Positions 54,188-63,300 are shown, counted from the first letter of the stretch. The stretch: 64,000 nt of DNA from Billgrantia aerodenitrificans (GCF_021404405.1 NZ_JABFTV010000011.1:124001-188000); one strand, 5' to 3'. Translations and numbers: made by a program. The notes: generated from the letters alone by a model not told the origin.

Positions 54188-54284
54188 GGTCGTATCTCCT
54201 TGAAATAACTTTCGGGAATTCCATTCCTTGCCGTGAAGCAATGGCCTTTGTCAGCGTAACAGCCGGTTGCCATTTTGAAAAACG

Positions 54285-54422
54285 CTAATATGAATTCGAC
54301 TGCCGCTGAATCGCCTCGCCGCCGGCCTCGATGTCCTCGCCCATGCCGCGCATGGTGTTGCACCCGCTGAGCAGTGACAGCCCGAGCAGCAATGCCAGCA
54401 TAGTCGCCACCGTCCGTTTCAT
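54285..54422 (-). CDS. Entericidin-type lipoprotein 2
   Basis: A 45-residue protein, easily missed because of its size: MKRTVATMLALLLGLSLLSGC, then NTMRGMGEDIEAGGEAIQRQ. Same pattern as the neighbour 100 bp away, so a tandem pair. AGGAG lies 7 nt before the ATG. Confidence 0.75.
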   Translation of the reverse strand: MKRTVATMLALLLGLSLLSGCNTMRGMGEDIEAGGEAIQRQSNSY

Positions 54423-54555
54423 CGTCGTTCTCCTGTTCGTCTGGCCTGACCCCTTCACTTTAGTCGCTAACGCAGCGAAGCGCCCACCGAGGCTGGCAGA
54501 CGCTCCCCCGCGCTTGTGCCATGATGGGCTATCGCCATCGTGAGGGAGAGTCGAT

Positions 54556-54981
54556 ATGTCGTCAGTGGAGCTGGATGAACGCCTGGTCAGAGACAGCTAC
54601 CCGGTCGCCGAGCTGCCGCTATGTCAGCTCAGACTGATGGACGATACCCGCTTTCCCTGGCTGATTCTGATCCCGCGGCGCGAGGGGGTGAGCGAGGTAT
54701 TCGACCTGGACGAGGAGGACCAGCGCCAGCTGTGGCATGAGGCCAGCGAGATGGGCCGCATGCTCAAGGCGATGACCGGGGCCGACAAGATCAACGTGGC
54801 CAACCTGGGCAACGTGGTCGCCCAACTGCACGTGCACGTGGTGGCCCGCCGGCAGGCCGACGCGGCCTGGCCGGGGCCGGTGTGGGGGCAGGGCGAGGCG
54901 CAGCCCTACGACCTGAATGAACTGGCCAACATGCGCGATCACCTGCTGGCCCAGTTGGGTGGGTTGAAGTCGCGCCTGTGA
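54556..54981 (+). CDS. HIT-family nucleotide hydrolase
   Basis: A 141-residue histidine-triad protein. The triad reads QLHVHVVAR near residue 93. KINVANLGNVV precedes it. These enzymes hydrolyse dinucleoside polyphosphates or AMP derivatives. GGGAGAG precedes the ATG. Confidence 0.88.
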   Translation: MSSVELDERLVRDSYPVAELPLCQLRLMDDTRFPWLILIPRREGVSEVFDLDEEDQRQLWHEASEMGRMLKAMTGADKINVANLGNVVAQLHVHVVARRQADAAWPGPVWGQGEAQPYDLNELANMRDHLLAQLGGLKSRL

Positions 54982-54986
54982 TTCCC

Positions 54987-56057
54987 TCAGCCGCCTAAGG
55001 GGTGCCCACCGGTCGGCGGCTGCGCCGGCGCACTACGGGCCGGGGGCTCGCCCAGCATGGGGGCAGAAGTCGGCTGGGTGATTCCGGTCACCGAGAGCGA
55101 GATACCCAACGACATGATGGCGAGCCCGCCCGCCAGGGCCACCCAGCCGAGCAGGCGGCTGGCCCGCTGTAGACCGTTCTGCCTCGCCAGCTGCTTTTCG
55201 GCCCAGCCCCGGGCGAAGACGCTGGCCAACGCCAGCGCGGAAACGGTCAGCGCCGTGCCCAGCGCCATCACCATGACCGCCGCCACGCCCACGGCAAACT
55301 GACCCAGCAGGCTGGCGGCCCCCAGCAGCAGAACCCCGCCGCTGCAAGGACGGATGCCGATAGAGACCACCGTAGCCAGCGCCGTGCGCCAATCGGCAGC
55401 CTGCTGGGGATCGACGTGATGATGCCCGCCGCAGCAGTGAGCGTGGTCATGGTCATGTGAGTGGTCGTGGTCGTGCGCATGCCCATGTGCATGGTCGTGC
55501 GCTTGGGCAGAGCGCTCTGCTGCTGCCGGCGACGTCCGACGCAGTTGACGAATCGCTCGCCAACACAGCCAGGCCCCCAGCAGCGCCACCATCAGGAAGC
55601 TGGCCTGCTCGACCCACACCACGCTGCCCATCGCCTGCCGGGTGACCCAGCCCAAGCCATGCACCAGCACCACCACCAGGCTGATGGCTACCACCCCCTG
55701 CAGCATCGAAGCGGCAAAGGAGAGACCCAACGCCCGGCGCACCGCGCCGCCCTGGGAGAGCAGATAAGTCGTCAGCACCGCCTTGCCATGCCCCGGGCCT
55801 GCGGCATGAAAGACCCCGTAGGCGAAGCTGATGCCCAGCAGCGCCGCCCAGGCACTCGCTGATGGGGTGCCGGAAAAGTTGGTGATCGCCATGGTCAGGG
55901 CGCGGTGGAAGTCGCGCTGCCAGGCCACCAGTTGCAGGCTCAGCGACTGCAGACCGCCTTGCACGAAGAAGCTCAGTAACAGCACGGCCACGACCAATAG
56001 GCCCAGCCCGAGAAGCCAGGTACGGGTACGGGGGTGCGCTCTTGCCACTACTCGCAT
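54987..56057 (-). CDS. NicO/RcnA-like metal transporter, ZevB-like
   Basis: A 356-residue membrane protein. GVFHAAGPGHGKAVLTTYLL and IGIRPCSGGVLLL are the NicO-family helices. A cytoplasmic loop near residues 185-215 is extremely rich in His and Asp (HDHAHGHAHDHDHSHDHDH). The upstream gene is a DUF1007 protein, the pairing described as ZevAB for zinc uptake in Haemophilus influenzae. Zinc, nickel or cobalt all remain possible. Overlaps its partner by 10 bp. Confidence 0.82.
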   Translation of the reverse strand: MRVVARAHPRTRTWLLGLGLLVVAVLLLSFFVQGGLQSLSLQLVAWQRDFHRALTMAITNFSGTPSASAWAALLGISFAYGVFHAAGPGHGKAVLTTYLLSQGGAVRRALGLSFAASMLQGVVAISLVVVLVHGLGWVTRQAMGSVVWVEQASFLMVALLGAWLCWRAIRQLRRTSPAAAERSAQAHDHAHGHAHDHDHSHDHDHAHCCGGHHHVDPQQAADWRTALATVVSIGIRPCSGGVLLLGAASLLGQFAVGVAAVMVMALGTALTVSALALASVFARGWAEKQLARQNGLQRASRLLGWVALAGGLAIMSLGISLSVTGITQPTSAPMLGEPPARSAPAQPPTGGHPLGG

Positions 56058-56722
56058 TTGACGACTCCGGTCTCGGCAAAGTGACGCCCCAAGCCGGGCT
56101 CCGCCTCGTCGGTGACGTCCAGCATGGCGGCCTGCATCACCAGCTCGGGATCGGGATTGGCGGGAACGATCCGGGTGCTGCAGCCCAGCTCGCCGCTCAC
56201 CAGCAAGGCGTCGTCGAGCGGCGTTTCCCCCTCTGCCTCATGTACCACCTCGAGGTAATAGGTGGGATCGAACACCTTGTACTGCAGCGTTTGGCCATTG
56301 AGCGGCTGGGTCGTCTCCAGCGGCAGCAGAAAGATGAACTCGACCCGACCGCCACGCTCCATCACGGTGTACTCGGAGACGTCACCCAGACCGAGCCGCT
56401 CCTCGCCCAGGCGAATCTCGGTGAAGTAGTCGAACGGTGCCAGGTTGCCACGGATCTCGCCGCCCAGGCGGTCGAGGCCCGCTTCCAGGCCGCCCTCGGT
56501 GCGGCTCAGCTCCTCCAGCAGCACCAGGCTGTAGAAGGGATCCATCCGCCAGGCCTGATGCAGCGCCTCCAGGCGCCCTTCGTCGTCGACCACCAGGCGT
56601 ACGCGAATGTCGATCCAGCCATGGGGGTGGGCCAGCGCCAGGCCGGGCAGCAGGCCCAGCAGCAGGATTGCGAGCCAGGCACGTTTTGCCCTGATGGAAA
56701 AAAGATCATGCAAGCGATTCAT
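56048..56722 (-). CDS. DUF1007 periplasmic protein, ZevA-like
   Basis: A 224-residue protein with signal peptide (AWLAILLLGLLPGLALA). The mature protein starts HPHGWIDIRVRLVVDDEG, the DUF1007 hallmark. KVFDPTYYLEV lies in the second half. Partner of the NicO-like transporter in metal uptake, inferred from the ZevAB precedent. No Zur-type palindrome was seen upstream. Confidence 0.8.
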   Translation of the reverse strand: MNRLHDLFSIRAKRAWLAILLLGLLPGLALAHPHGWIDIRVRLVVDDEGRLEALHQAWRMDPFYSLVLLEELSRTEGGLEAGLDRLGGEIRGNLAPFDYFTEIRLGEERLGLGDVSEYTVMERGGRVEFIFLLPLETTQPLNGQTLQYKVFDPTYYLEVVHEAEGETPLDDALLVSGELGCSTRIVPANPDPELVMQAAMLDVTDEAEPGLGRHFAETGVVKCE

Positions 56723-56759
56723 GTCTCAACGTGTCTCTCATGAGAACCAATGACGTCGA

Positions 56760-57122
56760 TCAAGGCGCCAAGCCCAGCCGGCGCTGAAGCTCGGCCAACA
56801 GAGGGTCTAGCAGATGTGGCGGCAGCGGCCTGCCGCCGCGGGTGGCGCTCAACGAAGCACGGGCTCCCTGGCCCTCCGGCACCACAGCAACGTCGACCCG
56901 ATAGCCGGGCCAACGTGCCAGCGCCGCCTCTGCGCGGCCCCGTTCGGCATCGGCACGGCGAATCACGTAGCCCTCGTCGGCCAGCACGCCGAGGGCCTCT
57001 TGCAGTACCGCTTCCGGCGCTGCGGCAAACGCCAGCTCACGCGGTTCCGGGGCCGGTGTGGTCGTCGCACAGCCCGCCAGCAGCAGGGCCAACAGCGACA
57101 CCAGAACAGCACGACGCATCAC
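56760..57122 (-). CDS. Lipoprotein of unknown function
   Basis: A 120-residue protein with lipobox LLLAGC (Cys about 18). The domain shows EAVLQEALGVLADEGYVIRR then RGRAEAAL, an alpha/beta pattern like that of the following gene product. ATGA overlap with the upstream gene (57119-57122) couples the two. No function recognised. Confidence 0.65.
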   Translation of the reverse strand: MMRRAVLVSLLALLLAGCATTTPAPEPRELAFAAAPEAVLQEALGVLADEGYVIRRADAERGRAEAALARWPGYRVDVAVVPEGQGARASLSATRGGRPLPPHLLDPLLAELQRRLGLAP

Positions 57123-57664
57123 AGCGCCTCCCCGGCCGTCATGGCCTGGCGCAGCGAACCACAGAAGGGCGCGTCGCTACCGCTGCGGGTCTCGCGCAGT
57201 TCGCCGCGCCAGTCGATCACCTGAATGTCGCGACTGACCCGCACCCCGCCCGGGTCGGCGATCACCGATACGCGCTCGAGCTGGGTGGCGTCCTGGGCGA
57301 TGCTGCCGCCGGCGCCACCGAAGCCGATCATCATGCCGGTGGAAACCCCGCGGCCAGCGCCGATACCCACGCCACCGAAGAAGCCGGTGCGCTCCCAGCT
57401 GTCGTAGCGATCGCCGTAGCCGGGTATCGTCCGAGTTCGGTCGGCGCTGACCAGCCCCACCGCCGGCTCGGTGTCGCGCACGACGAAGCCGTCCGCTTCA
57501 AGCGCGTTGAGCGCACGGCGCACCCATTCACGCGGTTCGATGCCATCGGCCTCCCAGCGGCACTCCGCGGCCGGCTGCGGCTCTGCGGTGGGCAGCATCG
57601 TCGGTGTCGTCTGGCAGCCTGCCAGCAAGGCCAATCCGGGCATCATCCACCACCACTGGCGCAT
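57119..57664 (-). CDS. Lipoprotein of unknown function with Gly-rich segment
   Basis: A 181-residue protein, lipobox LALLAGC (Cys about 17). REWVRRALNALEADGFVVRDTEP parallels the neighbour's helix-strand element. A Gly-rich middle (FFGGVGIGAGRGVSTGMMIGFGGAGGS) may insert in a membrane. Probably outer-membrane; the role is unknown. Confidence 0.65.
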   Translation of the reverse strand: MRQWWWMMPGLALLAGCQTTPTMLPTAEPQPAAECRWEADGIEPREWVRRALNALEADGFVVRDTEPAVGLVSADRTRTIPGYGDRYDSWERTGFFGGVGIGAGRGVSTGMMIGFGGAGGSIAQDATQLERVSVIADPGGVRVSRDIQVIDWRGELRETRSGSDAPFCGSLRQAMTAGEAL

Positions 57665-57929
57665 GAGGTGTCTCCTTTCGTCATAGGGCGCAGTCTACGC
57701 CGCACAGCCCACCTTGCAAGGGTGCCGCTGCCGTCTTGAGAGTGCCAACGGCCGCTGGGGTTCCCGAGCATCGTCACTGCGTCAACGAGCCGCCCCCGCT
57801 TGACCGTCGCCGGCGTCATGCGCACATCATGCAGAGCGGCTATCGTGCCGATGTTGAGATATTGCTTAAGCGACGCCATATCGACACGTAGACTTGAGGA
57901 AATCCCATTACGCGACAAGGAGAACGCGC

Positions 57930-58403
57930 ATGAGTGACACCAATGCCATCGGTCTGCACGAGAGCAGCGCCAGTCAGCTCGCCGAGAAGCTCAACGCTCT
58001 GCTGGCGAACTATCAGATCTTCTACATGAACGTTCGCGGCTATCACTGGAACGTGAAGGGGCCGCAGTTCTTCGAGCTGCACACCAAGTTCGAGGAGTTC
58101 TACACCGACTTGCTGACCAAGGTCGACGAGGTGGCCGAGCGCATCCTGACCCTGGGACACAAGCCGGTGCACGCCTACAGCGACTACGTGGCCATGTCGC
58201 AGATCCGTGAGGACAAGGACGTACACGACGGCGAAGCCTGCGTGCGCGGTGTGCTCCAGGGCTATCAGACCCTGATCGAGCTGCAGCGCGAGCTGCTGGC
58301 ACTGGCCTCGGATGCCGACGACGAGGGCACCGCCGCCCAGGCCGGCGACTACATCCGTGAGCAGGAAAAAACCGTCTGGATGCTCAACGCCTACCTGGGC
58401 TGA
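57930..58403 (+). CDS. dps: Dps-family ferritin-like DNA-protecting protein
   Basis: A 157-residue miniferritin. The ferroxidase site residues are in NYQIFYMNVRGYHWNVKG, FFELHTKFEEFYTDL and KVDEVAERI. Oxidises and stores iron and protects DNA in stress. AAGGAG precedes the ATG; a GTG/ATG 36 nt upstream is not needed. A strong terminator follows. Confidence 0.93.
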   Translation: MSDTNAIGLHESSASQLAEKLNALLANYQIFYMNVRGYHWNVKGPQFFELHTKFEEFYTDLLTKVDEVAERILTLGHKPVHAYSDYVAMSQIREDKDVHDGEACVRGVLQGYQTLIELQRELLALASDADDEGTAAQAGDYIREQEKTVWMLNAYLG

Positions 58404-58463
58404 GAACCTGCCCATAGGCAGTCCAAAGAGGTCGCAGGGTAACAAGCGGTGATCAGGAGCGAC

Positions 58464-58499
58464 GAGCATAGTCGAACAGTGTTCACTATGCTCGCTTTT
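58464..58499 (+). terminator. Rho-independent terminator of dps
   Basis: A 9-bp stem (GAGCATAGT / ACTATGCTC) with further pairing of GAACA/TGTTC in the loop, then GCTTTT. It lies 61 bp after the dps stop. Confidence 0.85.
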
Positions 58500-58570
58500 C
58501 ACCGCTATAATGGGGTCAGGGAAAAGAAGGGGTGACCGTAACGTGTCGTTGGCACTTGAGGAGACCCCCC

Positions 58571-58891
58571 ATGAAACGTCTGATCTTCACCGCTCTGGTA
58601 GCCGCCTTGTCGCTGCCTTTCTCAATGTCGGCAAGCGCCGACCATGGCCGATATGCCGCTCATGGCACCCAGATTCATCATCACCATTACTACGTGCGCG
58701 ACCATCGCGGCAAACCACCGAAGCATCGGCGCCATCATCGCGCCCATCGTCACTCCCGACCCGCCCATCGCGTCGTGGAGCACCACTATTACGCTCCTCC
58801 TAGATACGACCATCACTACCGAGGCCACACCGATGTCCCGCTGGTCACCGTAGGGGGCTATCCCGTGGTTCGCATCCAGGTCAACCACTGA
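58571..58891 (+). CDS. Histidine-rich secreted protein
   Basis: A 106-residue protein with a signal peptide (IFTALVAALSLPFSMSASA). The mature part has dense His/Arg/Tyr (IHHHHYYVRDH, RRHHRAHRHSR, EHHYYAPPRYDHHYRGH) and ends LVTVGGYPVVRIQVNH. It may bind metal in the periplasm. GAGGAGA precedes the ATG. No family recognised. Confidence 0.7.
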   Translation: MKRLIFTALVAALSLPFSMSASADHGRYAAHGTQIHHHHYYVRDHRGKPPKHRRHHRAHRHSRPAHRVVEHHYYAPPRYDHHYRGHTDVPLVTVGGYPVVRIQVNH

Positions 58892-58990
58892 CGCTTGGAC
58901 TCACAGGCCACTACATCGAGTCACGGTCCGATACCCCACTTCCCTTGCCTTCGGCTCTTGCCGTTTTATGGTGAGTAAGGGGCAGTGATG

Positions 58991-59024
58991 CCCTATGCGT
59001 CGCACAACCCTATGCGTCGCACAA
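58991..59024 (+). repeat. 17-bp perfect tandem duplication
   Basis: CCCTATGCGTCGCACAA occurs twice without a gap, ending 18 bp before the start of the PfpI gene and next to its ribosome site. Confidence 0.9.
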
Positions 59025-59042
59025 GGAGCAAGGAGGTAGCGA

Positions 59043-59606
59043 ATGAGCGAGAAGCTGAAAGGCAAGACCGTCGCCATCCTGGCCACCGACGGCTTCGAGG
59101 AGTCGGAGCTCACCGAGCCCAAGGCCGCGCTCGAGCGCGAAGGGGCCACGGTGCACGTCATCGCGCCGGACAAGGACAGTATCCGTGCCTGGGCCGGCAC
59201 CGACTGGGGGCCTTCCTATGACGTCGATCGCAAGCTCGACCAAGTCGATGCCGGCGACTACGACGCCCTGGAGCTTCCCGGCGGCCTGTTCAACCCCGAC
59301 ACCCTGCGTCAGAACGAGCAGGCGCTGGCCTTCACCCGGCGCTTCTTCGAGCAGCACAAACCGGTGGGCGCCATCTGCCACGGCCCCTGGGTATTGATCA
59401 ACGCCGGCGTGGCCAAGGGCCGCCGCATGACCTCCTACCCTTCGGTGGAGATGGACCTGCGTAACGCAGGCGCCGAATGGGTGGACCAGGAGGTGGTAGT
59501 GGATAGCGGCCTGGTGACCAGCCGCAAGCCCGACGACCTCGACGCCTTCTGCAGCAAGCTGGTCGAGGAGATCGCCGAGGGCAAGCACAGCCGCCAGCAC
59601 GCCTGA
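59043..59606 (+). CDS. DJ-1/PfpI-family protein
   Basis: A 187-residue protein of the type 1 glutamine amidotransferase-like fold. The nucleophile Cys is in GAICHGPWVL near residue 111, and EESELTEPKAAL holds the conserved Glu. Members act as protease or glyoxalase/deglycase. AAGGAGG precedes the ATG. Confidence 0.9.
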   Translation: MSEKLKGKTVAILATDGFEESELTEPKAALEREGATVHVIAPDKDSIRAWAGTDWGPSYDVDRKLDQVDAGDYDALELPGGLFNPDTLRQNEQALAFTRRFFEQHKPVGAICHGPWVLINAGVAKGRRMTSYPSVEMDLRNAGAEWVDQEVVVDSGLVTSRKPDDLDAFCSKLVEEIAEGKHSRQHA

Positions 59607-59613
59607 GGCACTG

Positions 59614-59650
59614 CCCGGCGCCGCCCATCGGGCGCGGCGCCGGGTCGTTT
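59614..59650 (+). terminator. Terminator between pfpI and pepD
   Basis: An 11-bp perfect stem (CCCGGCGCCGC / GCGGCGCCGGG) followed by TCGTTT. It may serve both convergent genes. Confidence 0.75.
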
Positions 59651-59664
59651 CAAGCCCAGCAGCC

Positions 59665-61131
59665 TCAAGCGCTGTCCGCGGCCAGATCCTCGATCAACGC
59701 CCGCAGCAGGTTCCAGAACTCCACCACGGAGTCCAGCTCCACCCGCTCGTCGGGCGAGTGGGCGCCGCGAATCGAGGGGCCGAAGGAGATCATCTCGAGG
59801 CCGGGATACTTGCCGGCCAGGATGCCGCACTCGAGCCCGGCATGAATCACCTTGACCGCCGGCTCGCGTCCCACCAGCTGCCGATGCAGACGCTCGAAGC
59901 GCGCCAGCAGGGCGCTGTCGGGGGCAGGCGTCCAGCCGGGGTAGGCGTTTTCCACCCGGGTGCGCGCCCCGATCAGATCGAACAGACCGCGGAAACGATC
60001 GGCCAGATCCGCCACCGCGCTGTCGCGCAGCGACCGCACCAGGGCGCAGAGATGGAAGCGCCCTTCGTCGAGGTTCACCACGCCCAGATTGTTCGAGGTT
60101 TCCACCACGCCGGGCACCGCGCTGCTCATGCGTTCCACGCCGTAGGGTGCGGCGTTGAGTGCCGCCAGCAGCATGCTGCTGGCATGGGCGTTGAGCGCCT
60201 GAGCGGGCCGTTGCGCCACTCGCGCCACGGTCACGGCCAGCCCTTCGTCGACACCGGCCAGCTCGGCACGCAGCTGCTGTTCGAGCGCCTTCACCCGGTT
60301 TTCGGCGGCGGAGACCTCATCGGCCGGCAGCACGACGGTGGCGAAGGCTTCCCGCGGGATGGCATTGCGCAGCGTACCGCCACGATAGCTGACCAGGCGG
60401 ATGTCGTAGGCTTCCAGCGCCCTGAGCACGCGCACCAGCAGGCGGTTGGCATTGCCGCGCCCGCGATGGATGTCGATGCCGGAGTGGCCGCCCACCAGCC
60501 CGGTCAGGGCGAGTTCGAGGGCCACCTCGTCGGCTCCCGAATCGGCGGTGGGCAGTTGCGCCTCCACCACGATGTCGGCACCGCCGGCGCAGCCGATGAA
60601 GACCTCGCCGCGGTCCTCGGAATCGAGATTGAGCAGCACGCTGCCCTGCAGCCAGTGCTCCGCCAGCTGCAAGGCGCCGCCCATGGAGCTCTCTTCCTCA
60701 AGGGTGAACAGTGCCTCCAGCGGGCCGTGCACCAGGGTGTCGTCCTCCAGGATCGCCAGCGCCGCCGCCACCCCGAGGCCATTGTCGGCACCCAGCGTGG
60801 TATGACGGGCGCGCAGCCAGCCGTCGTCCACGTAGGTGTCGATCGGGTCGCGGGTGAAGTCGTGGGGATGATCGGCGTTGGCCTGGGCCACCATGTCGAG
60901 ATGGCCCTGCAGGATGATGCCCGGCGCCTCTTCATGGCCCGGCGTAGCGGGCTTGCTCAAGCGCAGGTTGCCGTAGTCGTCGCGGTCGTGGGCGAGCCCA
61001 TGCTGCTCTGCCCAGCGCTCGAGGATCGCCACCAGTTCGGCCTCGTGCCCTGACGGACGAGGCGTATTGCACAGCGTGCGGAAATGGCGCCACAGCGGTT
61101 GTGGCGAGAGTTGCTCGAGATGTTCGTTCAT
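59665..61131 (-). CDS. pepD: Aminoacyl-histidine dipeptidase
   Basis: A 488-residue M20 metallopeptidase. GHLDMVAQAN, LGADNGLGVAAALAILED and FTLEEESSMGGAL contain the zinc ligands His, Asp and Glu. GHSGIDIHRGRGNANRL is the dimer domain motif. It cleaves Xaa-His dipeptides in the cytoplasm. Confidence 0.95.
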   Translation of the reverse strand: MNEHLEQLSPQPLWRHFRTLCNTPRPSGHEAELVAILERWAEQHGLAHDRDDYGNLRLSKPATPGHEEAPGIILQGHLDMVAQANADHPHDFTRDPIDTYVDDGWLRARHTTLGADNGLGVAAALAILEDDTLVHGPLEALFTLEEESSMGGALQLAEHWLQGSVLLNLDSEDRGEVFIGCAGGADIVVEAQLPTADSGADEVALELALTGLVGGHSGIDIHRGRGNANRLLVRVLRALEAYDIRLVSYRGGTLRNAIPREAFATVVLPADEVSAAENRVKALEQQLRAELAGVDEGLAVTVARVAQRPAQALNAHASSMLLAALNAAPYGVERMSSAVPGVVETSNNLGVVNLDEGRFHLCALVRSLRDSAVADLADRFRGLFDLIGARTRVENAYPGWTPAPDSALLARFERLHRQLVGREPAVKVIHAGLECGILAGKYPGLEMISFGPSIRGAHSPDERVELDSVVEFWNLLRALIEDLAADSA

Positions 61132-61194
61132 GTTCGATCTGCATGAGGGTAACCGGCCTACCTTACCGGGCCGACAACGCCGGGAAAAGCCCGC

Positions 61195-63300
61195 TCAACG
61201 ACCGGGCGATTCGCCGGCCAGCAGCGTGGCCACGATATCGCGCATCCGCGCCATGACCTGTCGTCGTCCGTCGGCCCCGGCCCGGGCGGCCAGCCAGGCA
61301 ATGTCGCGCCCTTGGAAGGCCCAGGCGGCGAGCCATGCCAGCTCGGGGTCATGCCGCCCCGCCACGGCCGCGCGGCGTATCAGCCGCTGCAGGGCGAGAC
61401 GCGCCAGCGCCGGCTCGCGGTGGCCGTGGGCCACATCGTCCAGGTCGCACCACTCGGCCGCATCGAGCTCCGCTCGCTCCCCTTCCGCCAGCAGCGCCAG
61501 GGCGACCTCCGGCTCCAGCTCGGCCAGCTCGAAGGCGAGCAGAACCGGCAGCAACTCATGGAAGCGCCGCGTCAACGTTGCGCACAGGGCTTCCCCCCTG
61601 GCCGTGAGCGGCGCCACCACCATGACGGCATGCTCTCCGGTCGAGGTTTCCCGCGACAGCCCCAGCCGCACCGTGTGAAATCTCTGAGAGCGCCAGAAGG
61701 CGAGCAGCCCCGGCTCGGCGCCGAAACTGGCGCCCAGCAGGTCGACGCCGGCCTCCCGCGCCGCTGCGCGCTCGCCCTCCAGCAGCCGCGCCCCCAGCCC
61801 CTCGCGGCGACGCTGGGGATGCACCGAGATACGCTGCACCCGCCGCAGTCGGGCCGTGAGCGCTTCACGGCAGCCGGCATGGGCGGCCAGCGACTGGGCC
61901 AGCAGATGCCCCGGCAGCCTCCGCTCGCCTCGCGCCACCTTTTCCGCCAGCTCGGGCGTAAAGCCCCCTTCGTCAGCGCACACTGCCACCGCCTGGGTAT
62001 GGGGGCCGTCCGTCAGCGTCCTGACCCTGAGCTCCGGCGCATCGAGCAGCCGCTGAAGGTCGCTCGGCGCAGTGCGGTAGTGGGCCTGCACCAGCAGGCC
62101 GAATATCTGGCGCAACGCGGGCTCGTCACCAGCCAGCACCTCGGGCTGCCAGATCCACTCCTGCAGCGGCTTCGAGGTCACCCCCGGCGGCTCGGCATCG
62201 AGCAGCAGCAGGTCGCCGACCAGTCGTTCGAGCGGATCGCCTTCGGCCCAGCGTATCGGCACGGCGAGATGACATTCGCGCCAGTCCGGCGTCTGGCGCT
62301 CGAGCCGCGGGCGAAAGCGCAGGGCGAAACCGCGCCCGGAGCCTTCGTAACCGTGCACGGTAGTGGCGAAGGCGATGCGCGGAAACGCCTCGAGCCACTG
62401 CCCGAGCAGGGCGACGGGTATGGCCGCGGCCTCGTCCACCAGCAGCCAGCTTCCCTGACCGCCTGCCTCGCCGCGCTCGACCCGGGCGCTCAGCTCGTCG
62501 GGGGCCACGAACTCGACGCGTCCGCCGCCCTCATCGTCGAAGCGTCCGCCATGACGGTGGCCCGCGGGACGCAGCGCCTCCAGGCGCTCGAACAGCGCCT
62601 CGACCGCCGCCAGGCGCGGCGCCGTCACCCAGATCTTCTCCTGCCCTTCGCTCAGCAGGCGGGCGCAGGCGATACCCAGCGCGGCGCTCTTGCCGCGGCC
62701 CCGGTCGGCGGTGATCACCAGCGGTCGCCGGCGCCTGAGGCCAACCAGGCGCTCCACCACCTGGCGCTGGTCGCGGGTAAGGCAATCGGGGTCGCCGCTG
62801 TCGGGTAGCGGCCGGGGCCGGTCGGGCTCGGACTTGGGCTCGGGCAGCCGCAGCGGCTCGCCGGGTGTCCAGTGCACGGCATCCGTCGCCTGCGCCAAGC
62901 GTTCACGCAAGCGGGCCATGTAGTGGCTGGCCGTCTGGTCGCCAGCGGCCGCTGGCAGCAGCAGTAGCAGCAGGCCGCCTGCCCGCAGGGTACCGCTGAG
63001 AGCACCGAACGCGTCCGCATCGAAACCCGCTTCACTGGCGGCATCGTAGACGATCAGGTCGTGCTCGCCGCCCAGATGGGTGCGGGCCTTGGCCGGCGGC
63101 AGCCATCCCTGCTGCCACGCCTTTTCGGGTGCCGCCGACGACACCCAGCAGGGGCGCTGCCAAGCGCGGGCCTGCCAGATGGCCAGCGCTTGCTGCCGCG
63201 CCGTGTCGGCAGGCGAGGTCGACCACACAAGGCCGCGCCATCCACGCGCAGCCATTTGGTCAGACCAATTAAATATTGCTCTCGCCTCTCGCTCGCACAT
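61195..63300 (-). CDS. tmcA: tRNA(Met) cytidine acetyltransferase
   Basis: A 701-residue enzyme that makes N4-acetylcytidine at position 34 of elongator tRNA-Met. Walker A is TADRGRGKSAALG near 200, Walker B WLLVDEAAAIP near 290, GNAT segment VQRISVHPQRRREGLGARLL near 500. The start at MCEREARAIFNW has GAGGGG 7 nt upstream; an internal ATG at 63255 overlaps an operator-like palindrome and has no ribosome site. Confidence 0.92.
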   Translation of the reverse strand: MCEREARAIFNWSDQMAARGWRGLVWSTSPADTARQQALAIWQARAWQRPCWVSSAAPEKAWQQGWLPPAKARTHLGGEHDLIVYDAASEAGFDADAFGALSGTLRAGGLLLLLLPAAAGDQTASHYMARLRERLAQATDAVHWTPGEPLRLPEPKSEPDRPRPLPDSGDPDCLTRDQRQVVERLVGLRRRRPLVITADRGRGKSAALGIACARLLSEGQEKIWVTAPRLAAVEALFERLEALRPAGHRHGGRFDDEGGGRVEFVAPDELSARVERGEAGGQGSWLLVDEAAAIPVALLGQWLEAFPRIAFATTVHGYEGSGRGFALRFRPRLERQTPDWRECHLAVPIRWAEGDPLERLVGDLLLLDAEPPGVTSKPLQEWIWQPEVLAGDEPALRQIFGLLVQAHYRTAPSDLQRLLDAPELRVRTLTDGPHTQAVAVCADEGGFTPELAEKVARGERRLPGHLLAQSLAAHAGCREALTARLRRVQRISVHPQRRREGLGARLLEGERAAAREAGVDLLGASFGAEPGLLAFWRSQRFHTVRLGLSRETSTGEHAVMVVAPLTARGEALCATLTRRFHELLPVLLAFELAELEPEVALALLAEGERAELDAAEWCDLDDVAHGHREPALARLALQRLIRRAAVAGRHDPELAWLAAWAFQGRDIAWLAARAGADGRRQVMARMRDIVATLLAGESPGR
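63256..63268. promoter_or_regulatory. GntR-type palindrome at the tmcA 5' end
   Basis: TTGGTC-A-GACCAA, the form bound by FadR-subfamily GntR regulators such as PdhR and LldR. An identical site occurs at 63509. It lies inside the first codons of tmcA if the start at 63300 is correct. Confidence 0.65.

Noticed and set aside
58472-58486. CGAACAGTGTTC near dps looks like a PcaR-type half-site pair
   Set aside because: It lies inside the stem-loop of the dps terminator and lacks the N5 spacing.
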